A stretch of DNA of 64,000 bases, taken from the NCBI GenBank assembly GCA_963835295.1, contig CAWIEX010000014.1:1054001-1118000 (forward strand), read 5' to 3'. Positions 32,872-44,445 of the stretch are shown one piece after another. Numbering within the stretch: position 1 is the first letter of the stretch; every line of letters begins with the position of its first letter. A program made the position numbers and the translations under genes. A model generated the notes under the pieces. It saw only the letters and a program-made list of their open reading frames with translations. It ran no database searches and was not told the origin of the DNA. Source of the stretch: JAOPZW01 sp963835295. Lineage in GTDB: Bacteria; Actinomycetota; Thermoleophilia; Solirubrobacterales; Solirubrobacteraceae.

Positions 32872-34541
32872 GCCGCCCACCGCGCCGGCACGGGGATCGC
32901 GACACCGGCTTCGAGGCGCACGATCCGATCGGCATGCGCGACCAGCTCGGGGCGGTGGGCGATGAGCAGCATGGTCCGGCCGGCGCCGAGCCGCTCGACG
33001 GCGCGGCTCACGTGCTCCACGCTCGCGGGATCGAGATCGGCCGTCGGCTCGTCGAGGACGACGAGCGACGGATCGCCCAGGAACGCACGCGCCAAGCCGA
33101 TCCGCCTGCGCTCGCCCGGCGACAGTGGGCGCCCGCCGTCGCCCACGAGCGTGTCGTACCCGCGGGGCAGCGCGCCGACGAAGGCGTCGGCGCCGGCGAG
33201 CGCCGCGGCCGCGCGCACGGCACGAGCGGAGGCCGGCCGCCCGAGCCTGATGTTGTCGGCGATGCTGGCGCGCAGGAGCGAGGGGTGCTGTGGCACCCAG
33301 GCGAGGAGCCCGCGCCACTCGTCGGCGCGGCAGCCCGCGAGGTCGATGCCGCCGATCGTGACGCGGCCGGCCGTCGGTTCCAGGAACCCGAGCAGCAGCG
33401 CCGCCACGGTGCTCTTGCCCGCGCCGCTCGCGCCGATGAGCGCGACGGTCTCGCGGGGCGCGAGCTCGAGGTCGAGCCCGTCGAGGACGAGGCCGGGACG
33501 AGACGGATAGGAGAAGCCGACGCGCTCCAGGCGCACGGTCGCCGCCGCGGGACTCGGGACCGCCCGCGGCCCTCCCGCGCGAGCAGCGGCCGGCGCATCG
33601 AGCAGCGCGAGCATCCGATCGGCGACGGCCAGGCCGTCCGCGCTCGCGTGGTACTCGGCGCCCAGCCGGCGCAGCGGCAGATACAACTCGGGCGCGAGCA
33701 CGAGCACCGTCAGTCCGGCCTGGAGGCCCAGCCCCCCGTCGGCCAGCCGCACGCCGACCGTCACCGCCACGAGCGCGACGCCGAGGGTGGCCGCGAGCTC
33801 GAGGATCGTCCCGGAGAGGAAGGTGAGGCGCAGCGTCCCCATCGTCGCGCGGCGGTGGCTCTCGCTGACCTCGGCGATGCGCGCGGCCTGCGCGCCGCCG
33901 CGATTGAACGAGCGCAGCGTCGGCAGGCCGCGCACCACGTCGAGGAAGTCCGTCGACAGCAGGCGCAGGGCGTGCCAGCGCTCGCGGGTGCGCTGCTCGG
34001 TGGCGCGGCCGATCAGCCACATGAAGACCGGCACGAGCGGGAGCGTGGCCGCCATCACGACCGCCGACTCCACGTCCACGGTCGCCACCCACGCCACGAC
34101 GACGAACGGGACGATCGACGCGAGCACCACCTGCGGCAGGTACCGGGCGAAGTAGGCCTCGAGCGCCTCGATTCCCTGCACGGCGGCCGCCGCGATCTCG
34201 CCGGACTGCGTCCCGTCCGCTGCCGTGGGCTGCGTCGCGAGCCGGCGCGCCACGAGCGCGAGGCGCAGCTCGGAGAGCACGCTCGCCGCGGCGCGGCGCC
34301 CGGCGACCTCCATTCCCCACCCCAGCGCGCCGCGGCCCGCGAAGGCGACGGCGAGCAGGACGCCATCGCGTCGCAGCTCCGAAGCCGCAGTGCCCGCGAA
34401 GGCCCCGGCGACGATCCTGGCCAGCAGCGTGGCCTGCGCGAGCACGAAGGCGATCGTCACCACGCCGAGCACGGTGTCGAGCGCAAGGAGCGGACGGACG
34501 GACCGAGTGCGGCGGACGAGGCGCGGGTCCAGGGCGGGCAC
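32868..34541 (-). CDS. cydD: CydD: heme/thiol ABC exporter subunit for cytochrome bd assembly
   Basis: 557-residue partner of CydC. Six-helix membrane domain (LLALDTVLGVVTIAFVLAQA; RYLPQVVLASIVPFVVVAW) and ATPase with Walker A GASGAGKST, Walker B LVVLDEPTADLD and the switch His in LIAHRPEL. The signature is LSPGERRRIGLARAFLG rather than LSGGQ, so the heterodimer probably has one degenerate ATP site. GTG 34541 follows the cydB stop by 7 bases and is where CydD similarity begins; the frame to 34619 would overlap cydB. Genes cydA-cydB-cydD-cydC are in the standard actinobacterial order. Confidence 0.93.
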   Translation of the reverse strand: MPALDPRLVRRTRSVRPLLALDTVLGVVTIAFVLAQATLLARIVAGAFAGTAASELRRDGVLLAVAFAGRGALGWGMEVAGRRAAASVLSELRLALVARRLATQPTAADGTQSGEIAAAAVQGIEALEAYFARYLPQVVLASIVPFVVVAWVATVDVESAVVMAATLPLVPVFMWLIGRATEQRTRERWHALRLLSTDFLDVVRGLPTLRSFNRGGAQAARIAEVSESHRRATMGTLRLTFLSGTILELAATLGVALVAVTVGVRLADGGLGLQAGLTVLVLAPELYLPLRRLGAEYHASADGLAVADRMLALLDAPAAARAGGPRAVPSPAAATVRLERVGFSYPSRPGLVLDGLDLELAPRETVALIGASGAGKSTVAALLLGFLEPTAGRVTIGGIDLAGCRADEWRGLLAWVPQHPSLLRASIADNIRLGRPASARAVRAAAALAGADAFVGALPRGYDTLVGDGGRPLSPGERRRIGLARAFLGDPSLVVLDEPTADLDPASVEHVSRAVERLGAGRTMLLIAHRPELVAHADRIVRLEAGVAIPVPARWAA

Positions 34542-34548
34542 GGCCTGT

Positions 34549-35610
34549 TCAGCCCAAAGGCACGCCGGCGACGCCGCTGTCGACCGGCTCGGCCGGACGC
34601 GGCGGCGCCGCTCCGCCACCCAGGCGGGCGCGGAACACGTGGTAGGTCCAGCCCTGGTAGATCAGCACGATCGGGACGCAGATCGCCGCCACGACCGTGA
34701 TGACGCTCAACGCGTAGTGGCCGGCGGCCGCGCCTGAGATCGTCAGGCTGTTGGCGAAGTCCGGGTGCGAGACGAGCACGCGCGGATACAGGCCCGTGAA
34801 CACCGTCGCCACCCAGGCGACCGCGGCCACCGCCGAGGCGACGAAGGCCCAGCCGCTGCGGCGCGCGAACACGAGCGCCACGACAGCCACGAGCGCGAGC
34901 ACGCCGATCGCCGCGGGCAGCACCGTGGGGAAGACGTCGCGGTCGTTGCGGTCGATCGCGACGGCGATCGTCGAGGCCAGGAAGGCCGTGACGACGACCG
35001 CCACCGCCACCGCGAGCCGTCGCGCCGCCAGCGCCGCGCGCTCGCACAGCTCGCCGCTCGTGCGCAGGGTCAGGTAGACCGCGCCGTGCAAGGCGAAGAG
35101 GGCGACGACCGAGAGGCCCGCAAGGACGGTGTAGGCGTTGAAGAGGTCGAGCACGTTGCCGGTGAAGTCGCCCTTCGAGCTCAGCGGCACGCCGTGCACG
35201 AGGTTGGCGAGCGCCACGCCCCAGACGAAGGCGGCGCCCACGCTGCCCACCGTGTTCGCCCATTGCCACGCGGCCCGCCAGCGCGGGCTGTCAGAGCGCT
35301 CGCGCCACTCGAAGGAGAGCACACGCACGATGAGCAGGACGAGGATGAGCAGCAGCGCGAGGTAGAAGGCCGAGAACATCGTCGCGTACCACGCCGGGAA
35401 CGCGGCGAAGGTCGCACCGCCGGCGATGACCAGCCACACCTCGTTGCCGTCCCAGACGGGCCCGATGGACTCGAACATCGTGCTGCGCTCAGCCTCGTCG
35501 CGGGGCAGCACCGCCAGCAGCATGCCCACGCCGAAGTCGAAGCCTTCGAGCAGGAAGTAGCCGCTCCAGAGGACCGCGATGAGGACGAACCAGATGGTCG
35601 CGAGATCCAT
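34549..35610 (-). CDS. cydB: Cytochrome bd quinol oxidase subunit II
   Basis: 353-residue membrane subunit with about eight or nine helices. It begins MDLATIWFVLIAVLWSGYFL and contains LEGFDFGVGMLLAVLPRDE and GPVWDGNEVWLVIAGGATFA, the hallmark CydB stretch, and ends with a Pro-rich tail. With CydA it forms the high-affinity terminal oxidase that reduces O2 to water without proton pumping, typical of low-oxygen or stress conditions. It starts 9 bases after the cydA stop in the coupled operon. Confidence 0.96.
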   Translation of the reverse strand: MDLATIWFVLIAVLWSGYFLLEGFDFGVGMLLAVLPRDEAERSTMFESIGPVWDGNEVWLVIAGGATFAAFPAWYATMFSAFYLALLLILVLLIVRVLSFEWRERSDSPRWRAAWQWANTVGSVGAAFVWGVALANLVHGVPLSSKGDFTGNVLDLFNAYTVLAGLSVVALFALHGAVYLTLRTSGELCERAALAARRLAVAVAVVVTAFLASTIAVAIDRNDRDVFPTVLPAAIGVLALVAVVALVFARRSGWAFVASAVAAVAWVATVFTGLYPRVLVSHPDFANSLTISGAAAGHYALSVITVVAAICVPIVLIYQGWTYHVFRARLGGGAAPPRPAEPVDSGVAGVPLG

Positions 35611-35619
35611 GCTCGGCTC

Positions 35620-37017
35620 CTAGTAACTGAGTGCTGGTACCGCTGCCGCGCTCTCCTCCCGCAGCGGCGGCGGATCGACACGGGCATAGCGGCGCATGAG
35701 CACGAAGTCCACGACCCCCAGAACGATGTACAGCAGGGCGAACACGCCGATGCTGCTCGCGACCATCGCCGTGCTCACGCTGGGCGAGTGCGCGTCAGAC
35801 GTCTTGAGCAGGTCCTGCACTATCCACGGCTGGCGTCCCATCTCGGTGAGGATCCAGCCGAAGGTTGCCGCGATGAACGGGAACGCGATGGCGACGACAG
35901 CCGTCCACAGGAACCACCGCGCCTTCTCGAGCCGTCGCTTGCGGTAGAGCCACGCGCCGACGGCGGCGATCAGGAACATCGCCACCCCGAGAAGGGCCAT
36001 CACCCGCATCGACCAGTACATGAGCCGTACGCGCGGCATGTAGTTGCCCTGCCCGAAGTCCTTCTGCTCCTGGGCCTGCAGCTGGTTGAGGCCCTGCACC
36101 TGGCCGTTGAAGGAGCCTGTGGCCATCCACGACAACAGGCGCGGGACCGTGATCGAGACGCTCGGGTTCGGGTCTTGCGCGGAGAAGCCCCCGATCTGGA
36201 ACAGGGAGAACCCACACGGCTGGCACGTGTTCCATTGCGCCTCGGAGGCGGCGATCTTCATGGCCTGCGCGCTCGTGACCGCCTCTCCGAAGCGGTTGCC
36301 CACCGACAGCTGGATCAGCGTCGCCGGCACCGCCACGACGAGCGCCAATGCCGCGCCCCTGCGAAACAGCTCGACGTTGCGCCCGCGCAGGATGTGCCAG
36401 CACGAGACTCCGAGCACCACCGTCGTGCCGAAGATCGCTCCGGCGAGGATCGTGTGCACCCACGCAATGACGGCGAACTCGTTCGACAACAGCGCCCAGA
36501 CGCTCGTCAGCTGCGCCTCGCCGTCGACCATCTTGTAGCCGACCGGGTGCTGCATCCACGAGTTCGCGACCAGGATGAAGTACGCCGACATCCAGGTGCC
36601 CGCCGCGGTCAGCCAGATCGTCGCCAGGTGCACGCGCGGTGACAACCGCTCCCAGCCGAAGATCCACAGCCCGATGAACGTCGCCTCGAGGGCGAAGGCG
36701 GCCAGGCCCTCGATCGCCAGCGGCGCACCGAACACGCCCCCGACGAACTCGGAGTACACCGACCAGTTCATCCCGAACTGGAACTCCTGCACCAGCCCGG
36801 TCGCCACGCCGATGGCGAAGTTGATGAGCAGCAGCGTCCCGAAGAACTTGGTCAGCCGCAGCCAGGCGTCGACCCCGGTCCGGTACCACGCGGTCTGCAT
36901 GATCGCCACCAGCGGCGCCAGGCCGAGCGTGAGCGGCACGAAGAGGAAGTGGTAGATCGACGTCATCGCGAACTGCACGCGCGCGAGGTCGACCGTCGTG
37001 ACGGCGAGCGGCGTCAC
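35620..37017 (-). CDS. cydA: Cytochrome bd quinol oxidase subunit I
   Basis: 465-residue heme subunit. Axial heme ligands are recognisable: His in MTSIYHFLFVPL (near residue 23), His in AVIAWVHTILAG (near 190) and Met in GWILTEMGRQPW (near 390; GRQPW is the CydA signature). The region between helices VI and VII is short, so this is the short Q-loop form usual in Gram-positive and actinobacterial enzymes. GTG 37017 overlaps the ndh stop as GTGA. Direct coupling to ndh suggests an NADH to quinone to bd-oxidase route that bypasses proton-pumping complexes. Confidence 0.96.
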   Translation of the reverse strand: MTPLAVTTVDLARVQFAMTSIYHFLFVPLTLGLAPLVAIMQTAWYRTGVDAWLRLTKFFGTLLLINFAIGVATGLVQEFQFGMNWSVYSEFVGGVFGAPLAIEGLAAFALEATFIGLWIFGWERLSPRVHLATIWLTAAGTWMSAYFILVANSWMQHPVGYKMVDGEAQLTSVWALLSNEFAVIAWVHTILAGAIFGTTVVLGVSCWHILRGRNVELFRRGAALALVVAVPATLIQLSVGNRFGEAVTSAQAMKIAASEAQWNTCQPCGFSLFQIGGFSAQDPNPSVSITVPRLLSWMATGSFNGQVQGLNQLQAQEQKDFGQGNYMPRVRLMYWSMRVMALLGVAMFLIAAVGAWLYRKRRLEKARWFLWTAVVAIAFPFIAATFGWILTEMGRQPWIVQDLLKTSDAHSPSVSTAMVASSIGVFALLYIVLGVVDFVLMRRYARVDPPPLREESAAAVPALSY

Positions 37018-38342
37018 CGCGCAGCCGTCAGGGGCTCAGGCGCCGCGTCCTCTTCCCAGTCGATCCGTGCGGCGTCGGAGCGGTCGAGGACCTGCGGGCC
37101 GCGGGACTTGCCGAAGTAGTCCCAGCCCCAGTTGACGAACGCGTCGATGCGGTTGCGCACGCCGCTCATCAGCATGGCGTGCACGCCCAGCCACGACGAG
37201 AAGGCGATGACGCCGTGCAGCTCGTGGCGATGGGGGCCGACCTCGGCCACAGCGGCGCCGCGGCCGATCATGGCCATGATGCCCTTGTCGTGGTAGTGGA
37301 AGGCCTTGCGCGGCTTGCCGGCGAAGTCCGCGAGCAGGTTGTCCGCCGCCGCGACGCCGCTCTGCAGCGCGACCGAGCCGAGCTGCGGGTGCCACTCCCC
37401 GTCGGGGCTGGGGATGTTGGCCACGTCGCCCACGACGTAGACGCCCGGGAAGCCGTCGACCGTGAGGTCCGGCTGCACGTCGATGCGCCCGCCGCGTCCC
37501 TGCGGCAACCCGCCGGCGCCCGCGATGGGCGGAGCCATGATCCCGCCGCCCCAGATCACGCACCGCGTCCTGATCGACGAGCCATCGGCCAGGGTCACGT
37601 GCCCGGGCCCGATCTCCGTCACCGCCACGCCCAAGTGCAGGCGCACGCCCTTCTTGCCGAGCACCTTGCTCGCGTAGTCGTGCGCCTTGTCGGAGAACGC
37701 GCCGAGCAGGCTGTGACCGAGGTCGACGACGTGGACCTGCGCCGCCGCGACCGCGAGGTGGTGGTACTCGGTGCTCATCGTGTCGTGGATGAGGTCCGAC
37801 AGGGCCCCGGCGACCTCGACGCCCGTCGGCCCCCCGCCGACGATGACGAAGTTCAGGGCACCCTGATCGATGAGGGTCGGGTCGCGGTCGGCGTCTTCGA
37901 AGACGCCGAGGATCCGCGAGCGCAGCCGCTGCGCGTGGTCGAGCGAGTAGAGCGGGAAGGCGTGGTCGTCGGCGCCGGGAGTGCGAAAGAAGTTGGGCTG
38001 CGATCCGGCGGCGAGGACGAGCGCGTCGCCGGAGAAGGTCTCTCCGTCGGTGGTGGTCACGCTGTGCGCCACCGGATCGAGCGACGCGACCTCCGCGAGC
38101 TTGACGTCCACGTTGATGCGATCGTGGAAGAGCTTGCGCAGCGAGTAGGCGATGTCGCTCGAGGCCAGCTGCGAGGTCGCCACCTGGTAGAGCAGCGGCT
38201 GGAACTGGTGGTAGTTGTTGCGGTCGATCAGGTTGACCCGCACGTCGTCGCGGTCGGCCAGGCGGCGAACGCACCCGACGCCGGCGAAGCCGCCGCCGAC
38301 GACGACGACGTGCAGCTGCCCGTCGGTCAGGTCAACCGACAT
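37014..38342 (-). CDS. ndh: Type II NADH:quinone oxidoreductase
   Basis: 442-residue single-subunit, non-pumping NADH dehydrogenase. The FAD-binding motif is VVVGGGFAGVGCVRRL at the N-terminus, the NAD-binding motif VIVGGGPTGVEVAGAL near residue 170, and the second FAD motif VYVVGDVANIP near 310. The C-terminal amphipathic region (WLGVHAMLMSGVRNRIDAFV) is typical of membrane attachment. The start lies 11 bases inside the GMC gene's end, and the stop overlaps the cydA GTG. It feeds electrons to the quinone pool used by the bd oxidase encoded next. Confidence 0.95.
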   Translation of the reverse strand: MSVDLTDGQLHVVVVGGGFAGVGCVRRLADRDDVRVNLIDRNNYHQFQPLLYQVATSQLASSDIAYSLRKLFHDRINVDVKLAEVASLDPVAHSVTTTDGETFSGDALVLAAGSQPNFFRTPGADDHAFPLYSLDHAQRLRSRILGVFEDADRDPTLIDQGALNFVIVGGGPTGVEVAGALSDLIHDTMSTEYHHLAVAAAQVHVVDLGHSLLGAFSDKAHDYASKVLGKKGVRLHLGVAVTEIGPGHVTLADGSSIRTRCVIWGGGIMAPPIAGAGGLPQGRGGRIDVQPDLTVDGFPGVYVVGDVANIPSPDGEWHPQLGSVALQSGVAAADNLLADFAGKPRKAFHYHDKGIMAMIGRGAAVAEVGPHRHELHGVIAFSSWLGVHAMLMSGVRNRIDAFVNWGWDYFGKSRGPQVLDRSDAARIDWEEDAAPEPLTAAR

Positions 38343-39918
38343 GCGCCGGCTCCGGGGCGGCCCGCGAGGCGCCCAGGCGCTCGAGGAGGTGGTCGCCGAC
38401 GCGCACGGCGTTGGCCATGGCCGTCAGCGCCGGGTTGACGGCGCCGATGCTCGGGAAGAAGCTCGTGTCGACCACGTAGAGGTTGTCGACCTCGTGGGCC
38501 CGGCAGTCCGTGTCGAGCACCGAGTCGGCCGGGTCGCTCCCGAAGCGGCACGTGCCCGCCTGGTGCGCGCAGCCCGCGACGGGGATGTCGTTCTTGAGGT
38601 AGGCGTGGCGCGGCAGCAGGTGGTCGTGCTGCATGCCGAGGTGCTTGAGCAGCGACTTGAGCTCGTGCAGCAGCCGCTTCTTGGGCACGTCGTTCGTCGC
38701 CGCGTAGGTGAGCGCGATGCTCCCGTCGTCGCGCAGGGTCACCCGGTTGTCGGGCACCGGCAGGTCCTCGGTCGAGAGCCAGAAGTCGACCGCGTGGCTG
38801 GCCACCTTCTCGAGCGTCCACTCCGGGGCCAGCCGCGTCTGGATCGGCTTCTCGCCGCGGTACATCTCGGCCGACGACTTGCCGACCATCTGGATGTTGC
38901 CCAGCGGGTAGTCGACGTCGTCGGTGCCGAAGTAGAAGTCGTTGAGGCCGAGGGTCTTCTGGAAGACCGTGGGATTGGGCTCCTTGGAGAGCGCCAGCAC
39001 GGCCACGCAATTGTGGAACATGTAGTTGCGCCCGACCTGGTCGGACCCGTTGGCCAGGCCGTTGGGGTGGGCGTCGCTGGCCGAGGCGAGCAGCAGCTTG
39101 GCGCTGTTGGCCGCGCCCGCCGAGACGACCACGATGTCGCTGCTGTACGTCTCGTGCTCGCCGTCGCGTTGCGACCACGACGCCGGTGACGGCAGTGCCC
39201 GCCTCGTTGGTCTCCAGGCGCACGGCCTGCGCGTTGGTGAGCAGGGTCACGTTGGGATGCTCGAGCGCCGGGCGCACGCCGAGGACCTCGGCGTCGGACT
39301 TCGCGTGCACGAGGCACGGGAAGCCGTCGCAGGTGGAGCAGCGCACGCACGCGCTGTGGGGCATGTCGTCCTCGGCGAGCATCACGCCGCACGGCGCATG
39401 GAACGGCTGGCGCCCGGCCGCCGCGAGGTCGTCCGCGAGCTGCTGGATGCGCGGCTCGTGGCTCACGGCCGGGAACGGGTACGGCGCGCTGGCGGGCGGC
39501 TCGGTCGGGTCCTCGCCGCGGGCGCCATGGACCCGGTAGAGCTGCTCGGCCCGCGTGTAGTAGGGCTCCATCTCGTCGTACTCGATGGGCCACGCCGGCG
39601 AGGTGCCGTCGTGGTGGTGCAGCAGCCCGAAGTCCTCCTTGCGCAGGCGGTACAGCGCGGCGCCGTAGAGCTTCGTAGCGCCGCCGACGCAGTAGTGCAC
39701 CTGCGGCTGGAAGGACTCGCCGTCGCCGTCGTACCACGTGTCCGGCGAGACGTAGCGGTTGTCCACGAAGACGTCCCGCGCGAGCCAGTTCTGCGGCTCG
39801 CGCGGGAGCCAGTCGCCCCGCTCGAGAAGGAGGATGCGCTTCCCGGAAGGGGCGAGGTGCCTGGCGAGCGTCCCCCCGCCGGCACCGGTTCCGATCACGA
39901 TCACGTCGTAGGCGCCCA

Positions 39919-39919
<1 letters not shown>
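38332..39919 (-). pseudogene. GMC-family oxidoreductase with a frameshift
   Basis: FAD-dependent sugar/alcohol dehydrogenase-type protein of about 528 residues if repaired. The N-terminal part from ATG 39919 carries the FAD motif VIVIGTGAGGGTLARHL, CVGGATKLYGAALYRLR and HSACVRCSTCDGFPC. At about 39166 (in GCGACGCGTTGC on the minus strand) one base too many shifts the frame; the correct frame continues as DIVVVSAGAANSAKLLLASA to VDTSFFPSIGAVNPALTAM at 38332. The span is 1588 bases, one more than a multiple of three. The start overlaps the GH15 stop as TGATG. It is a real lesion or a sequencing error in an otherwise intact operon; the C-terminal active-site segment AGCAHQAGTCRFG is intact. Confidence 0.8.
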
Positions 39920-41813
<1,894 letters not shown>

Positions 41814-41817
<4 letters not shown>

Positions 41818-43259
41818 GACCCCACCCACGGCTCGTGCCAGCGACCGTCCCCGGCAAGCAGCCGGTCGGCCTCCCCGGGCCCCCACGAGCCCTTCTCGTA
41901 CGGATGCACCGGCGGTGGCGCGTCGAGCAGCGGCTGCATGATCCGCCAGGTCTCCTCCACGCCGTCCTGTCGGGTGAAGCGCGCCGCGTCGCCGCGCATG
42001 GCGGCCGAGAGCAGCACCTCGTAGGGTGTCGGCCCCTCGCCGCCCTCCTCGGCGAACTCCATGTCGAGGCTGATCTGCTCGGGCTCGGCCGTATGGCCAC
42101 GCTGGGCCTCGACGAGCAGCCGCACGCCGGTGGCCGGGTCGAGCTTGACCACGAGCTGCATCGGCTCGGGCTCGCGCACGCGCAGCACATGGAAGCCGAC
42201 GCGCGGCGGTCGCTCGAAGACCAGGCGCAACTCGGTCTGCGTCACCGGCATGCGCTTCCCGGTGCGGATGAAGATCGGCACGCCTGACCAGCGCCAGTTG
42301 TCGATGTCCAGGCGCAGCGCGGCGTAGGTCTCGGTCGTCGAGTCCGCGGCGACGCCGTCGATGTCGCGGTACCCGTCGTACTGGCCGCGCACGTACTGGG
42401 CGGGGTCGGCGGGCGGGATGGCGCTGAACAGCGTGTGCAGCGCGTCCTTGAGCGCGCTCGCCTCGGGGTTGGACGGCACCTCCATCGTGGCGGCGGCGAC
42501 CACCTGCATGAGGTGGTTGACCACGACGTCGCGCAGCGCGCCGACGGGGTCGTAGAAGTGGCCGCGATCTTCCACGCCGAAGCTCTCGGCCATCGTGATC
42601 TGGATCGAGGAGACGTGCTGGCGCGTCCAGATCGGCTCGAGCCCGACGTTGGCGAAGCGCAGGTAGAGGATCTCCGCCACGCCCATCTTCCCGAGGAAGT
42701 GGTCGATGCGGTAGAGCTGGGACTCGTCGATGTACTGGTGGATCTCGTCGGCCAGCGCGCGCGCCGACTCGAGGTCGTGGCCGAACGGCTTCTCGACGAC
42801 CACGCGCGCCCCGTGGGTGAGACCGGCGTCAGAGAGGCCCTTGACGACGTTGCCGAAGAGGAAGGGCGGGATCTCGAGGTAGAAGACCGGCGTGTGCGCG
42901 TCGTGGATCGCGGCGGCCAGGCGCTCGAAGGTCTCTGTGTCGCCGAAGTCGCCGGAGATGTACGACAGACGGGCCGCGAAGCGATCGAACAGCTCCCCGT
43001 CAACCGTCTCCCCGGTGGCCTCGATCGCCGTCCGTGCCCGCTCGCGCAGGTCGGCCACCGTCCAATCGTCGACCGCGACGCCGACGATCGGGCAGTCGAG
43101 CAGACCTCGGCATTCGAGCCGATACAGCGACCGGAAGGTCATCTGCTTGGCGAGGTCGCCGGTGATGCCGAAGACGACCAGGACGTCGGCCGGCCGGGGC
43201 TCGTCAGTCGTGGTCGGGGCCGCCGCGGTGCGCGCGTGGGGTCTGACTGCCGTGGTCAT
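41814..43259 (-). CDS. zwf: Glucose-6-phosphate 1-dehydrogenase
   Basis: 481-residue enzyme of the oxidative pentose-phosphate pathway, G6P plus NADP to 6-phosphogluconolactone and NADPH. The coenzyme motif is VVFGITGDLAKQM near residue 30, the catalytic His and substrate Lys lie in YRIDHFLGKM near 200, and the EKPFGHDLESA segment is conserved. Length is normal. ATG 43259 has a weak AAGGCGGA upstream. It is the first gene of the eight-gene operon running to 31231, placed under the operator at 43324-43340. Its lead position ties NADPH supply to the bd respiratory chain downstream. Confidence 0.95.
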
Positions 43260-43295
43260 GGGTCCGCCTTGTGAGCCGTGGTCGTCGTGGCAGCG

Positions 43296-43340
43296 ATGCT
43301 TCCGCCCGCGGCAGGGCCGGTCATCACCCGATGCGAGTGA
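43296..43340 (-). promoter_or_regulatory. Recurring operator and -10 for the zwf-cyd operon
   Basis: Operator TCACCC-gatgc-GAGTGA at 43324-43340 (perfect arm nearest the gene), 22-base spacer, AAGCAT at 43296-43301, then a 36-base leader to the zwf ATG. Confidence 0.6.
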
Positions 43341-43376
43341 AACGCGCCGACCACGGGCGCGGCCGCTGATCCAGCT

Positions 43377-43421
43377 TCACCCGGACGGGGCGATGCGCCG
43401 GCGCATGAGCCGCTCTACCGT
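43377..43421 (+). promoter_or_regulatory. Recurring operator and -10 for the LURP-one-like gene
   Basis: Operator TCACCC-ggacg-GGGCGA at 43377-43393, 22-base spacer, TACCGT at 43416-43421, 6 bases to ATG 43428. Leaderless predicted. A separate palindrome 37 bases away serves zwf. Confidence 0.6.
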
Positions 43422-43427
43422 CGGGCG

Positions 43428-43943
43428 ATGGGCTTCCTGCGCCATCGCGGCGACGAGCAGGTCGGCGAGCGGTTTCTCATGCGAGAGAAGCTGCTGGCGA
43501 TCGGCGACGACTTCTGGATCGAGAACGAGCAGGGCGAGCGGGCCTACAAGGTCAACGGCAAGGCATTTCGCGTCCGGCAGACCTTCGTGCTCGAGAACGC
43601 CTCGGGCGAAGAGGTCGCGCGGATCCGGGAGCGCAAGCTGAGCATCCGCGACAAGATCGCCATCGAGCGCGGAGGCGACACCGCCGCGACCGTCCACAAG
43701 GCGCTGGTCGGGATCCGGGATCGCTTCGCCATCGACGTGGAGCACGGCGACGACATGAAGGCGCACGGGAACGTGCTTGACCACGAGTACGAGATCGAGC
43801 GCGACGGCGACACGGTCGCCACGGTCTCCAAGAAGTGGTTTCGCGTGCGGGAGTCCTACGGCGTCGACGTCGCGGCGGGCGAGGACACCGCTCTGATCCT
43901 CGCGATCACCGTCGCCATCGACTCGCTGACCAGCCGCGACTGA
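43428..43943 (+). CDS. LURP-one-related (YxjI-like) protein
   Basis: 171-residue protein of the LURP-one-related family, a beta-barrel fold like the Tubby domain. Repeated strand units are visible: RFLMREKLLAIGDDFWIENE, AYKVNGKAFRVRQTFVLEN, EEVARIRERKLSIRDKIAIE, ATVHKALVGIRDRFAIDVE and ATVSKKWFRVRESYGVDV. The family's role in bacteria is unknown; phospholipid binding or membrane tethering is proposed for relatives. ATG 43428 lies 6 bases after the -10, with no Shine-Dalgarno. It is divergent from the zwf operon. Confidence 0.85.
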   Translation: MGFLRHRGDEQVGERFLMREKLLAIGDDFWIENEQGERAYKVNGKAFRVRQTFVLENASGEEVARIRERKLSIRDKIAIERGGDTAATVHKALVGIRDRFAIDVEHGDDMKAHGNVLDHEYEIERDGDTVATVSKKWFRVRESYGVDVAAGEDTALILAITVAIDSLTSRD

Positions 43944-43964
43944 CGCGACGGGCGAGGACCAAGC

Positions 43965-44348
43965 TCAGCGTCCTAGTGCCCTCTCGTCCTCGCCGTAGAT
44001 GAAGATGCCGTGGATGATGTACACGCAGAGGAAGAAGATCGCCAGCGACCACCACGGGTAGGCGCCGCCGATCGACAGCAGGGCGCCGATCGCTCCGAGG
44101 CTGGCTCCGATGATCCCGATCACTCGGCCATAGGTGTTGCCGGCGGCCAGCGAGAAACCACCGGCGAGCTGGATGATGCCGAGGACGATCAGGACCCACC
44201 CCATGGTGTTGAGGTCGGTGAGGATGTAGCGCTTGTCGTTGACGAAGATGTTCGCGCCGTCCAGAGCGCCGATGCCGTAGACGATGTTGAGCGTTCCCAC
44301 GATCATCAGCAGCGTTGCCGCCAGAAAGGCCCGACCGGTGCCTCGCAT
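43965..44348 (-). CDS. DUF7144-like small membrane protein (copy 2)
   Basis: 127-residue protein with four helices (ATLLMIVGTLNIVYGIGAL, MGWVLIVLGIIQLAGGFSL, VIGIIGASLGAIGALLSIGG and WWSLAIFFLCVYIIHGIFIY). The middle loop ANIFVNDKRYILTDLNTMGW and the GAYPWWS motif match the DUF7144 type and copy 1 at 18308-18757. ATG 44348 has a strong AAGGAGG five bases upstream, which rules out the longer frame to 44375. It lies convergent to the LURP-one-like gene (21-base gap) and under its own operator. Function unknown. Confidence 0.85.
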   Translation of the reverse strand: MRGTGRAFLAATLLMIVGTLNIVYGIGALDGANIFVNDKRYILTDLNTMGWVLIVLGIIQLAGGFSLAAGNTYGRVIGIIGASLGAIGALLSIGGAYPWWSLAIFFLCVYIIHGIFIYGEDERALGR

Positions 44349-44377
44349 GCACCCTCCTTTTCGGTTGATCTGCACCC

Positions 44378-44422
44378 ATTAGAGATGCGTGGCGCACGGC
44401 TCGCATCACCCCAAATGGACGA
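44378..44422 (-). promoter_or_regulatory. Recurring operator and -10 for DUF7144 copy 2
   Basis: Operator TCACCC-caaat-GGACGA at 44406-44422 (perfect arm nearest the gene), 22-base spacer, TCTAAT at 44378-44383, then a 29-base leader with AAGGAGG. TCTAAT has C rather than A at position 2. Confidence 0.6.
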
Positions 44423-44445
44423 ATCGCCCCGACGACGTGCCGGGG

